A DNA stretch of 7,564 nt from CANLBN01 sp050633825 (GCA_050633825.1 JBOEHG010000066.1:1-7564), one strand, 5' to 3'; counted from the stretch's first letter, positions 1-4,885 are shown. Made by a program: numbers and translations. Notes: generated by a model not told the origin, from the letters alone.

Positions 1-19
1 AATCTCCTTAGAAACATAA
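1..19 (-). other. Start of cassette 3 with ribosome binding site (partial)
   Basis: In cassette orientation this begins just after the cleaved G of the core and reads TTATGTTTCTAAGGAGATT. It contains a full Shine-Dalgarno sequence AAGGAG (4-9 on the plus strand). A start codon would be expected a few bases past the left edge, so this is the untranslated leader of a third cassette gene. It is the only one of the three cassettes with an obvious strong Shine-Dalgarno. The gene itself cannot be seen. Confidence 0.7.
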
Positions 20-73
20 CGCCCGCAGAAAGCGCGCTGCTTTTTAGCGTCGCTTTTGCTGCGCTTGTTATGT
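14..73 (-). other. attC site of cassette 2 (60 bp)
   Basis: In cassette orientation the site starts with the core ACATAAC (67-73) and ends with its exact inverse GTTATGT (14-20). The inner arms GCGCAGCAAAAGCG and CGCTTTCTGCGGGC pair almost fully, leaving an unpaired base as in folded attC bottom strands. The central spacer is short, giving a site near the lower size limit of attCs. The cassette 2 stop codon TAA (68-70) lies in the first core. IntI is expected to cut the folded strand beside the G of GTT at position 20. Confidence 0.85.
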
Positions 74-396
74 TTCAAGCTCATTGAGCCGTTCTTCGAT
101 TTTATTGACATCTAAGTATGGACTCATAACATGTATTTGCGACTTTGAATAGCCAATAAACCAAGCCGTACCAATGAGTAATCCGATACTTCCTGCCCAG
201 ATAAACTGCCAAGAAAAGCTAATCCAGGCTTCGAGATGAGCCCTATACAAAAACAACGCCAGTGCAGCCGAGATTATGTATATAGCGGTCTTTGCTCGTC
301 CATACTTTACTGCTTGAATATCCGGGTTCTCTGCTACCCGTTTATATTCACGCAAAAATTTTAGTTCATCTCTTCTATTCATAATTAAAAACATAA
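20..396 (-). mobile_element. Gene cassette 2 (377 bp)
   Basis: This is one cassette unit running from the base after the cleaved G of the cassette 1 attC to the G of its own attC. It holds one reading frame (68-394) and the 60-bp attC, with almost no untranslated leader, which is usual for integron cassettes. Boundaries are inferred from the two identical cores and the known G^TT cleavage position. Confidence 0.8.
68..394 (-). CDS. Cassette 2 protein: small predicted inner-membrane protein, two helices
   Basis: This is a 108-residue protein of no family I recognise. An amphipathic charged N-terminus (about 1-34, rich in R, K, E) is followed by two hydrophobic segments at about 36-50 and 62-82, separated by a short RAHLEAW loop. 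A polar, acidic C-terminus (about 90-108) follows. This predicts a two-pass inner-membrane protein. The first ATG is inside the attC core (GTTATG) and reads MFLI. A second ATG at codon 5 (380-382) gives a 104-residue protein starting MNRRDEL. Neither has a Shine-Dalgarno, so the start is uncertain and translation may depend on upstream reading or leaderless initiation. The stop TAA lies in the first core of the following attC. Its role is unknown; small membrane proteins are common among cassette products. Confidence 0.75.
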   Translation of the reverse strand: MFLIMNRRDELKFLREYKRVAENPDIQAVKYGRAKTAIYIISAALALFLYRAHLEAWISFSWQFIWAGSIGLLIGTAWFIGYSKSQIHVMSPYLDVNKIEERLNELET

Positions 397-504
397 CGCC
401 TTTGTCAGTTGCGTTTTAATCGTAGTGTAGTTTTGGCGTACAGTGGCGCAGCCACGCCAAAACGAAGCGTAGACCAAAACGTCAGCTGGACAAACTTGTT
501 ATGT
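391..504 (-). other. attC site of cassette 1 (114 bp)
   Basis: The outer cores are ACATAAC (498-504) and GTTATGT (391-397) in cassette orientation and are exact inverses. The inner boxes AGTTTGTC and GACAAAGG lie next to them, and a long imperfect palindrome fills the centre, around GTTTTGGCGT / ACGCCAAAAC with a GGCTGCGCC tip. It is nearly twice the length of the attC of cassette 2 and unrelated to it inside the cores. The cassette 1 stop codon TAA (499-501) is in the first core, and the cassette 2 ATG (392-394) is in the last core. Confidence 0.88.
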
Positions 505-854
505 TTTTGGCCGCTTACCATGTCTACGTACAAGATCCACTCCTGCTCTATATTTGATTTTTCTATCAATCTGCTCTTTGGAATTGGATGATATCCCACC
601 GCCTATTACTGTGTATTTATTCCATTCATCATCGGTTTCAGGGCTCTCTTCAATAAACGAATAGAACGCTTCTTTATATTTCGCCGGGATAAAGCCAAGA
701 ACCTCAGAAACATTGTTTTCATCCATTTCTCGACATATTGCACTAAAAGATATCCAATCCGGGATATTGTACTCATCAATACCCTGAGCAAGTTTCTTGA
801 TAATTTCTTCTAAACTTTCTTCCATAGACCGGACTTCTTCATAAAGAAACATAA
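397..854 (-). mobile_element. Gene cassette 1 (458 bp), attI-proximal
   Basis: This is the first cassette of the array, between the attI junction and the core at 391-397. It holds one gene (499-852) and a 114-bp attC. By position it should be the most recently inserted and the best expressed from a promoter in the attI leader. Both of those points are general integron knowledge, not shown by the sequence. Confidence 0.8.
499..852 (-). CDS. Cassette 1 protein: acidic protein of unknown function
   Basis: This 117-residue frame matches no family I can name. It has no signal peptide or membrane segment. The first half is acidic and likely helical (MEESLEEIIKKLAQGIDEYN at 10-29, then a WISFSAICREMDENN stretch). 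The middle has an acidic EESPETDDEW segment (68-77) followed by YTVIGGG (80-86). The C-terminus is basic (VRRHGKRPK). Two starts are possible. The ATG in the attI core (850-852) reads MFLYEE and lacks a Shine-Dalgarno. The ATG at codon 10 (823-825) has a weak GAAGAAG about 8 nt upstream and would give 108 residues. A 20-codon frame (810-872) ends just after the codon-10 ATG and could couple to it. The stop lies in the attC core. A soluble accessory protein is likely; I do not assign a role. Confidence 0.7.
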   Translation of the reverse strand: MFLYEEVRSMEESLEEIIKKLAQGIDEYNIPDWISFSAICREMDENNVSEVLGFIPAKYKEAFYSFIEESPETDDEWNKYTVIGGGISSNSKEQIDRKIKYRAGVDLVRRHGKRPKT

Positions 855-872
855 CATTTTAATAGTGAGCAT
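810..872 (-). other. Possible 20-codon leader ORF spanning the attI junction
   Basis: An ATG at 870-872 opens 20 codons (MLTIKMLCFFMKKSGLWKKV) that cross the attI core and stop with TAG at 810-812, inside the cassette 1 gene in a different frame. GGAAG lies 10 nt before the ATG. It recalls ORF-11 in attI1 of class 1 integrons, a short frame that helps translation of cassettes lacking their own ribosome binding site. This is an analogy only; such a short frame can occur by chance. Confidence 0.25.
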
Positions 873-900
873 GCGCGATATTCTTCCGTAACTCTTTCGA
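849..900 (-). other. attI: attI recombination site (core 849-855)
   Basis: The core GTTATGT in cassette orientation (849-855) joins the leader to cassette 1 and matches the cores that end both attC sites. Leader sequence on the integrase side (856 onward) lacks the palindromic arms of an attC, as expected of attI. The outer limit is set by convention at about 50 bp; the true extent of IntI binding cannot be read from the sequence. Cleavage is expected between G855 and T854. Confidence 0.75.
869..887 (-). repeat. Direct repeat copy A: SD-like plus ATG module
   Basis: In minus orientation this reads GGAAGAATATCGCGCATGC. It matches copy B at 975-992 (GGAGAATAATGCGCATGC) with one gap and few mismatches, 106 bp apart. 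Each copy pairs a purine-rich Shine-Dalgarno-like block with an ATG. It could instead be an integrase-binding direct repeat, as known flanking attI1. Confidence 0.5.
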
Positions 901-945
901 GAAAAATACTTCAACTCACTGTTTTTATTTAACTTATTGCACTTT

Positions 946-984
946 TTACCAGCAAAACCTTGGGATGTAAACGTGCATGCGCAT
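946..984 (-). other. Possible 12-codon ORF with good ribosome binding site
   Basis: AGGAG lies 4-5 nt before an ATG at 982-984, opening the frame MRMHVYIPRFCW with TAA at 946-948. It lies in the leader that any cassette transcript would carry. The length is close to chance and no peptide function is implied. It is listed because the ribosome binding site is better than those of cassettes 1 and 2. Confidence 0.2.
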
Positions 985-992
985 TATTCTCC
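975..992 (-). repeat. Direct repeat copy B: SD plus ATG module
   Basis: This is the partner of copy A at 869-887. In minus orientation it reads GGAGAATAATGCGCATGC. Both copies end in the self-complementary GCATGC/GCGC core. Confidence 0.5.
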
Positions 993-1105
993 TGCCACGC
1001 GCCTATTATTTTTCTCTTAGCCTTTCTAAGTCTTTGATTTAAAAAAAGTATTATTTTTTTACGGAAAAATATCCGGCATCGCCAAGGATATAGAGTGCGC
1101 GAAAG

Positions 1106-1134
1106 TTGGCTTACTATCAAATATACTGTATATT
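1106..1134 (+). promoter_or_regulatory. intI promoter (PintI)
   Basis: A -35 box TTGGCT (1106-1111) and a -10 box TATATT (1129-1134) are 17 bp apart, with the start codon 28 bp after the -10. The -10 lies entirely within the LexA box, so bound repressor would block RNA polymerase. Confidence 0.65.
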
Positions 1135-1141
1135 TATACAG
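1126..1141 (+). promoter_or_regulatory. LexA (SOS) box upstream of intI
   Basis: CTGTATATTTATACAG differs by one central base from the ideal gammaproteobacterial LexA operator CTG(TA)5CAG form. It sits 20 bp before the intI start and covers the putative -10. LexA control of integron integrases is established for class 1 integrons and Vibrio cholerae, so this predicts that cassette shuffling here is induced by DNA damage. Confidence 0.9.
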
Positions 1142-1161
1142 TTTTTACAAGGAGCGTTATT

Positions 1162-2121
1162 ATGCCTAAAAGCCCATTTATTGAGTTAATTCGCAGAGAA
1201 ATCCGTTTACGTGGTTATAGTATACGTACGGAAAAAACCTATCTTTACTGGATTCGCTGGTATATTCATTTTACTAAAAAGCAGCACCCTAAAAACCTGG
1301 GGCCGAAGGAGGTAACGGGTTTTCTTAGCTATCTGGCGAATGAACGATTTGTTGCTATCAATACACAAAAAACCGCTCTCAATGCGCTTGCCTTTTTGTA
1401 CAACCAGATATTAAAACAACCCTTAGGTGAGCTGGGTTTTCAGCTTGCCACAAAGCAAAGGCAAATTCCCGTTGTATTAACCCGTCAGGAAATTTCATCC
1501 ATAATCAATCAATTAAATCCTCCTCATAAGCTAATTGTAGAACTGATGTATGGCAGCGGATTACGGGTGTCTGAATGTTTACGGCTGCGGGTTCAGGATT
1601 TTGATTTTGATCGGCGTTCAATAGTGGTTAGAAATAGCAAAGGAAATAAAGACCGTGTTACTCTCTTAAGTGCACAGAGTATTCCAGCGCTTCAAGAACA
1701 AATTCGGGAAGCGAAGCGTGTTCAAAAACAGGATAATAAAAAAGGCATTGGACCATCACTGCCTTATGCTCTCGGTAAAAAATACCCAAATGCCTACTGT
1801 AACCCTTTGTGGATGTTTGTATTTCCATCTATAGTGCTCTGTCATCACCCTGTAACAAATATACTTTGTCGACATCACTTGCATGAATCTATCATTAGGA
1901 AGGCGCTTAAAAAAGTAGTATCACACTCTTCTATTAATAAGCGAGTTAACTGTCATATATTTCGGCATAGCTTTGCGACACATTTGTTAGAATCCGGTAC
2001 TGACATTCGCACTGTGCAAGAATTACTCGGTCATAGTGATGTTAAAACTACGCAGATTTATACACATGTTTTAGGGCAACATTTTGCTGGCACCACAAGC
2101 CCACTGGATGCATTTGCATGA
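1162..2121 (+). CDS. intI: Integron integrase (tyrosine recombinase)
   Basis: This is a site-specific recombinase that inserts cassettes at attI and excises them at attC, acting on folded single-stranded attC. It has 319 residues, within the usual IntI range. The N-terminal SAM-like DNA-binding domain covers about 1-90. The catalytic domain carries R135 (GSGLRVSE), K160/K163 (NSKGNKDR), H265 and R268 (HIFRHSFATHLL), H291 (LLGHSDVKTTQ) and the nucleophile Y300 (IYTHV). All expected catalytic residues are present. The segment about 197-225 (GPSLPYALGKKYPNAY, WMFVFPS) is the extra motif that separates IntI from XerC/XerD. From memory the sequence is closest to IntI2 of Tn7 and marine gammaproteobacterial IntI. 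The GKG lysine loop reads SKG here, a mild change. The start is fixed by AAGGAG (1149-1154) 7 nt before ATG. The gene looks intact and functional, with SOS control from the LexA box. Confidence 0.95.
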   Translation: MPKSPFIELIRREIRLRGYSIRTEKTYLYWIRWYIHFTKKQHPKNLGPKEVTGFLSYLANERFVAINTQKTALNALAFLYNQILKQPLGELGFQLATKQRQIPVVLTRQEISSIINQLNPPHKLIVELMYGSGLRVSECLRLRVQDFDFDRRSIVVRNSKGNKDRVTLLSAQSIPALQEQIREAKRVQKQDNKKGIGPSLPYALGKKYPNAYCNPLWMFVFPSIVLCHHPVTNILCRHHLHESIIRKALKKVVSHSSINKRVNCHIFRHSFATHLLESGTDIRTVQELLGHSDVKTTQIYTHVLGQHFAGTTSPLDAFA

Positions 2122-2146
2122 CGGTTGCCAGCCAATATAGCTAACA

Positions 2147-2827
2147 CTACCTCAATGGTGGCATTGGCCTATTATCTAATCGGCGAATATCGGCTTTTAG
2201 ATTTTCAATAGAATTATAATAGGGTTGTTTTTCTTCTTCAAAGCTATCAATTTCCTGCTGCTTTTCTCTAATTAGTTTTCGCATTTGCGCACGTTGCGTA
2301 TAAAAAATTAATCGCTCTGATCTTTTTACCTTTGGATCTTTTAAACCTGCTTCTGCAATCTGTAAATACTCTTCATGTTCGGATAACTCTTCATTTAAAA
2401 CTTCAATGTCTGCGTCGATTACGGCAATATCTTTATTTAACAGCTTAATTTCTTCCTGCAATTCCTTTTTTTCCAAATAAAGATTATGCCCCAGATCATA
2501 ACCACGGCGCACAGATGCAATAAGGTCATTAGGGCATATATTAGGTAGTGCGCTATTTCGTTTACCCAAGCTATAACCTCGTTCAGGTGTGCAATAGCTT
2601 CTTACGCCTTGATCATAGCCCTGTTTATAAACCGAAAAATCTGCACTGACGCCATGTTTAGCGCACGCTTTACGATGCTGTCCAAAGCGGCTCGCGCCAT
2701 AGCCCCTATTGCCGTCCTCATAACCAATGGCTTGCCAATTGGCCGTGGTGCATTCGTTTGCATTCATGGTAGCGCAGCCATAGATGACTAACGATAAAAG
2801 TAGTAGGCTTATTGTTTTTATTTTCAT
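2147..2827 (-). CDS. Predicted lipoprotein with GYxxG repeats and coiled coil (DUF2799-like)
   Basis: This is a 226-residue envelope protein. A signal peptide (KIK, then hydrophobic TISLLLLSLVIYG) ends at a lipobox IYGC with C18, predicting lipidation; Tyr at -2 is less usual. The mature N-terminal half has four GYxxG motifs at about 35-39, 70-74, 84-88 and 109-113. Four cysteines (26, 55, 79, 98) could form disulfides in the periplasm. The motif arrangement recalls DUF2799 lipoproteins, whose role is unknown. Residues about 115-215 are highly charged and predicted coiled coil (LQEEIKLLNKDIAVIDADIEVLNEELSEHEE), ending in a proline-containing tail. A moderate Shine-Dalgarno (GAGAG, 10 nt upstream) supports the start. 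It converges with intI, with 25 bp between stops and no clear terminator. Function is unknown; an outer-membrane-anchored structural or scaffold role is a guess. Confidence 0.7.
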   Translation of the reverse strand: MKIKTISLLLLSLVIYGCATMNANECTTANWQAIGYEDGNRGYGASRFGQHRKACAKHGVSADFSVYKQGYDQGVRSYCTPERGYSLGKRNSALPNICPNDLIASVRRGYDLGHNLYLEKKELQEEIKLLNKDIAVIDADIEVLNEELSEHEEYLQIAEAGLKDPKVKRSERLIFYTQRAQMRKLIREKQQEIDSFEEEKQPYYNSIENLKADIRRLDNRPMPPLR

Positions 2828-2922
2828 AGTGATAATGCTCTCTTTGATCTACTTAAACTGATCTTATAACTCTAGCTTAAAATAACTGAACGTACACTGA
2901 AATTACTATTAATTCTTAACTA

Positions 2923-3324
2923 TCAGGCTTCCAACTCTAACAGCAACTCTTTTGCTAGACGCTCCATTCGGTCGAGACTAATATCGGCTTTTTCCAGAAA
3001 TGCCTCTTCATAATAAGCAGGGTCGGACCAATGTTTACCTGTTACTTGGCAACGCTTTGCTAATTTACTTAAACCTAAATCATCAAGGGCAAACCCGAGC
3101 TCTGTCCATAAAAGAGTGAGCCCTCGCTCAATTTTATAGATTCTCTTTTTGCTTTCCTGGTATTGTCGCAGATAAACGGCTGTTTCTCTGCTGGCAGTAA
3201 TGACACGACGTAATGCGATAACTGACTCTTGTTTACGGGCAGATTTTGCACGGCGTAGATTAGATAACCAATTATAGCCATGCTTTAATAGTTGATAGAG
3301 AGTATTGGGTTCAATGGCTGCCAT
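2923..3324 (-). CDS. Conserved-looking helical protein of unknown function, downstream of hisA
   Basis: This 133-residue protein is not one I recognise. It has no signal peptide or membrane segment. It is strongly charged and predicted almost wholly helical: a basic stretch (LRRAKSARKQ at 23-32, ALRRVITASRE), then YQESKKRIYKIERGL (55-69), a hydrophobic LLWTELGFALDDLGLSKLAK (71-90), and a C-terminal acidic helix rich in L, E and K. One cysteine (92) is present. It follows hisA on the same strand after 36 bp and could be co-transcribed. The ATG at 3322-3324 has no strong Shine-Dalgarno, so the start is probable rather than certain. It occupies the place where hisF would usually follow hisA. Confidence 0.65.
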   Translation of the reverse strand: MAAIEPNTLYQLLKHGYNWLSNLRRAKSARKQESVIALRRVITASRETAVYLRQYQESKKRIYKIERGLTLLWTELGFALDDLGLSKLAKRCQVTGKHWSDPAYYEEAFLEKADISLDRMERLAKELLLELEA

Positions 3325-3360
3325 TCTATTTATTATTGATCCATTTTTATTCGGCGTAGT

Positions 3361-4092
3361 TTATTTTTTATCACACAGTTCCTGTGCTTCTTTAACATCT
3401 AAGCTGCCTTCATAAATAGCACGCCCTGTAATCGCGCCGCTAATGCCGTGATGGGACGCTGCTTTTAATGCTTTAATGTCATCTATATTTGTAATACCGC
3501 CAGAAGCAATTACAGGAATGCTGGAGGCTTGTGCCATCGCAACCGTAGCTTCGACATTCACACCTTGCATCATGCCATCTCTGGCAATATCAGTATAAAC
3601 TATCGATTCTACGCCATCTTTTTCAAAACGCTTGGCCAAGTCAGTGGCTTTTATTTCTGACACCTCGGCCCAACCATCGGTTGCAACCAAACCGTCTTTG
3701 GCATCTAGGCCCACGATAATATGACCGGGAAATTGTTTACACATTTCGGTAACAAATTCTGGCTCTTTTACCGCCTTGGTGCCGATAATAACGTAGTTCA
3801 CACCGGCTTGAAGATAATATTCAATCGTCTCGCCACTACGAATACCACCGCCAATTTGAACCGGTAATTTTGGAAAGGCTTTTGCAATTTCAGTAACTAC
3901 ATCACCATTGACTGGCTCGCCGGCAAAGGCGCCATTTAAATCAACCAAATGTAAACGGCGACAACCTTTATCAACCCACTGCTTGGCAAAATCAACGGGG
4001 TTATCACCAAAGACTGTAGAGTCCTCCATTAAACCTTGGCGTAAACGGACACACTGTCCATCTTTTAAATCAATAGCGGGAATAATTAACAT
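3361..4092 (-). CDS. hisA: ProFAR isomerase (phosphoribosylformimino-AICAR-P isomerase)
   Basis: HisA catalyses the Amadori rearrangement of ProFAR to PRFAR, the step before IGP synthase (HisH/HisF) in histidine synthesis, in the cytoplasm. The protein is a (beta/alpha)8 barrel of 243 residues, the normal size. Seen are MLIIPAIDLKDGQCVRL at the N-terminus with catalytic Asp D8, VQIGGGIRSGE (78-88), GLDAKDG with the second catalytic Asp D130, TDIARDGMMQG (167-177), and the phosphate-binding ASGGIT and GRAIYEG loops. The ATG at 4090-4092 is chosen because family members begin at this MLIIPAIDL. A TTG 30 bp upstream (4120-4122) would add ten residues with no family support. AAGAG lies about 12 nt before the ATG, a weak site. 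It lies 69 bp after hisH and is followed by an unknown gene rather than hisF. Confidence 0.96.
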   Translation of the reverse strand: MLIIPAIDLKDGQCVRLRQGLMEDSTVFGDNPVDFAKQWVDKGCRRLHLVDLNGAFAGEPVNGDVVTEIAKAFPKLPVQIGGGIRSGETIEYYLQAGVNYVIIGTKAVKEPEFVTEMCKQFPGHIIVGLDAKDGLVATDGWAEVSEIKATDLAKRFEKDGVESIVYTDIARDGMMQGVNVEATVAMAQASSIPVIASGGITNIDDIKALKAASHHGISGAITGRAIYEGSLDVKEAQELCDKK

Positions 4093-4146
4093 TAAATTTT
4101 TGTTCTCTTGTTCGGGGGTCAATCGTGATAATAAAAAATAATGGTC

Positions 4147-4170
4147 TTAGGGCTGAACGCTTCAGGCCCC
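4147..4170 (-). terminator. Hairpin over the hisH stop codon
   Basis: In minus orientation GGGCCTGAA and TTCAGCCC pair around a GCG loop, with one bulged C (4150-4169). The hisH stop TGA (4162-4164) is in the left arm. The following T-rich run (TTATTTTTTATT) starts about 10 nt later, so this is not a classic intrinsic terminator. It may be an mRNA-stability or weak attenuation element between hisH and hisA. Confidence 0.35.
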
Positions 4171-4812
4171 ATTCCATTCTGTAAAGTTTTTTAATAACTG
4201 CAAACCAGCAGTATGGCTTTTTTCCGGGTGGAACTGTGTGGCAAAAATATTATTATGGGCAATTGCAGCGGTAAAATCTTTACCGTAATGGCTTTTCCCG
4301 GCCAAATAATTACTATCCACAAGCTCAGCATAATAACTGTGGACGAAATAAAAGCGGCTATTGTTTTCTATATTGTGCCATAGAGGGTGATCATTCGTTT
4401 GTTCAACCTGATTCCAACCCATATGTGGCACTTTTAAGCGATGATTTTGTTCATCACATAAATCATTGCCAAAAAATTTAACCTGCCCCGGAAATAAATG
4501 CATCCCTTCAACGCCGTTATTCTCTTCACTTTGCTGCAGTAACGACTGCATGCCCACACAAATAGCTAATACGGGTTTACCGTCATTAACCACTTGGGGA
4601 ACCAAAGTATCAAAACCCAGACGATGAATTTCTGCCATGCAATCACGTATGGCACCCACGCCGGGAAAAATCACTTTATCGGCATTGCGTATTGCCTGAG
4701 GGTCGGCGGTAATTTGAATATTGCTTTCAGGGGAAACATGGGCGAGTGCGCTCGCTACCGAGTGAAGGTTGCCCATGCCATAGTCAATAATTGCGACTGA
4801 ACTTGCGCTCAT
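4162..4812 (-). CDS. hisH: IGP synthase glutamine amidotransferase subunit
   Basis: HisH hydrolyses glutamine and channels ammonia to HisF, which makes imidazole glycerol phosphate and AICAR from PRFAR. The protein is a class I amidotransferase of 216 residues, normal for HisH. The start reads VAIIDYGMGNLHSV, followed by FPGVGA (49-54), the nucleophile C85 in AICVGMQSLL, then PHMGWNQV (129-136), YFVHSYY (155-161) and the His-Glu of the triad H195/E197 in QFHPEKS. The more usual GICLGMQ reads AICVGMQ here. The start ATG (4810-4812) fits the family but has no clear Shine-Dalgarno, so translation may depend on ribosomes arriving from hisB 55 bp upstream. Its HisF partner is not in the window, so it must be encoded elsewhere if the pathway is complete. 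Confidence 0.96.
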   Translation of the reverse strand: MSASSVAIIDYGMGNLHSVASALAHVSPESNIQITADPQAIRNADKVIFPGVGAIRDCMAEIHRLGFDTLVPQVVNDGKPVLAICVGMQSLLQQSEENNGVEGMHLFPGQVKFFGNDLCDEQNHRLKVPHMGWNQVEQTNDHPLWHNIENNSRFYFVHSYYAELVDSNYLAGKSHYGKDFTAAIAHNNIFATQFHPEKSHTAGLQLLKNFTEWNGA

Positions 4813-4849
4813 TTATTTTCAACTTAAAAAATTAATACTGACAAACGAA

Positions 4850-4885
4850 GAATAAAACGAAAAGGGTTTATAAAACCCCTTTCGT
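4850..4885 (-). terminator. Terminator-like hairpin overlapping the hisB stop codon
   Basis: In minus-strand RNA, ACGAAAGGGGUUU (4873-4885) pairs with AAACCCUUUUCGU (4857-4869) over a 3-nt UAU loop, a 13-bp stem with one G-U pair. The stem runs into UUUUAUUCUUC. This has the form of a rho-independent terminator. It sits within the last codons of hisB, with the stop UAA (4868-4870) at the loop and hisH still to come, so it would cut expression of hisH and hisA unless partly read through or masked by ribosomes. Confidence 0.6.

Larger units (their letters stand above)
856..1161. other. Leader region between attI and intI
   Basis: This 306-bp stretch has no convincing long gene. Both strands are AT-rich, with runs of T and A at 1020-1070. 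It holds the intI promoter and LexA box at its right end, attI at its left end, and an imperfect direct repeat (869-887 and 975-992). A cassette promoter (Pc) firing leftward is expected here. I see no good -35/-10 pair on the minus strand. The best weak candidate is TTGCTG (950-955) with TTAAAT 17 bp on (927-932), which is not strong enough to call. A 63-codon minus frame (929-1120) has no family resemblance and is not called. Confidence 0.6.
1..2121. mobile_element. Chromosomal integron: intI, attI and start of the cassette array
   Basis: This is the integrase end of an integron. A tyrosine recombinase of the IntI type is read rightward from 1162. The cassette array runs leftward on the minus strand from a core site at 849-855. 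The same 7-bp core (GTTATGT in cassette orientation) recurs at 391-397 and 14-20, each time ending an attC-like imperfect palindrome. Both complete cassettes carry one gene on the minus strand whose stop codon lies in the attC. This divergent intI/array layout is standard for integrons. The array continues beyond the left edge, so its full size is unknown. No transposon ends or resistance genes are seen, and the neighbours are core genes, so a chromosomal (sedentary) integron is the better reading. Confidence 0.9.

Noticed and set aside
409..591. Plus-strand frame across the cassette 1 attC
   Set aside because: It is antisense to the attC palindrome and the cassette gene, so it is a shadow of structured DNA.
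929..1120. 63-codon minus-strand frame in the attI-intI leader
   Set aside because: It has no recognisable domain and overlaps the intI promoter; its composition follows the AT-rich leader.
1154..1160. GCGTTAT next to the intI start, resembling an attC core
   Set aside because: There is no partner core or palindromic arms nearby; it is probably chance next to the ribosome binding site.
2122..2170. Possible bidirectional terminator between intI and the lipoprotein gene
   Set aside because: Only short GCCAAT/ATTGGC-type pairings with a long loop and no T-run on either strand.
4093..4122. Ten-residue N-terminal extension of hisA from a TTG
   Set aside because: HisA proteins begin at MLIIPAIDL-like sequence; the extension has no family support.
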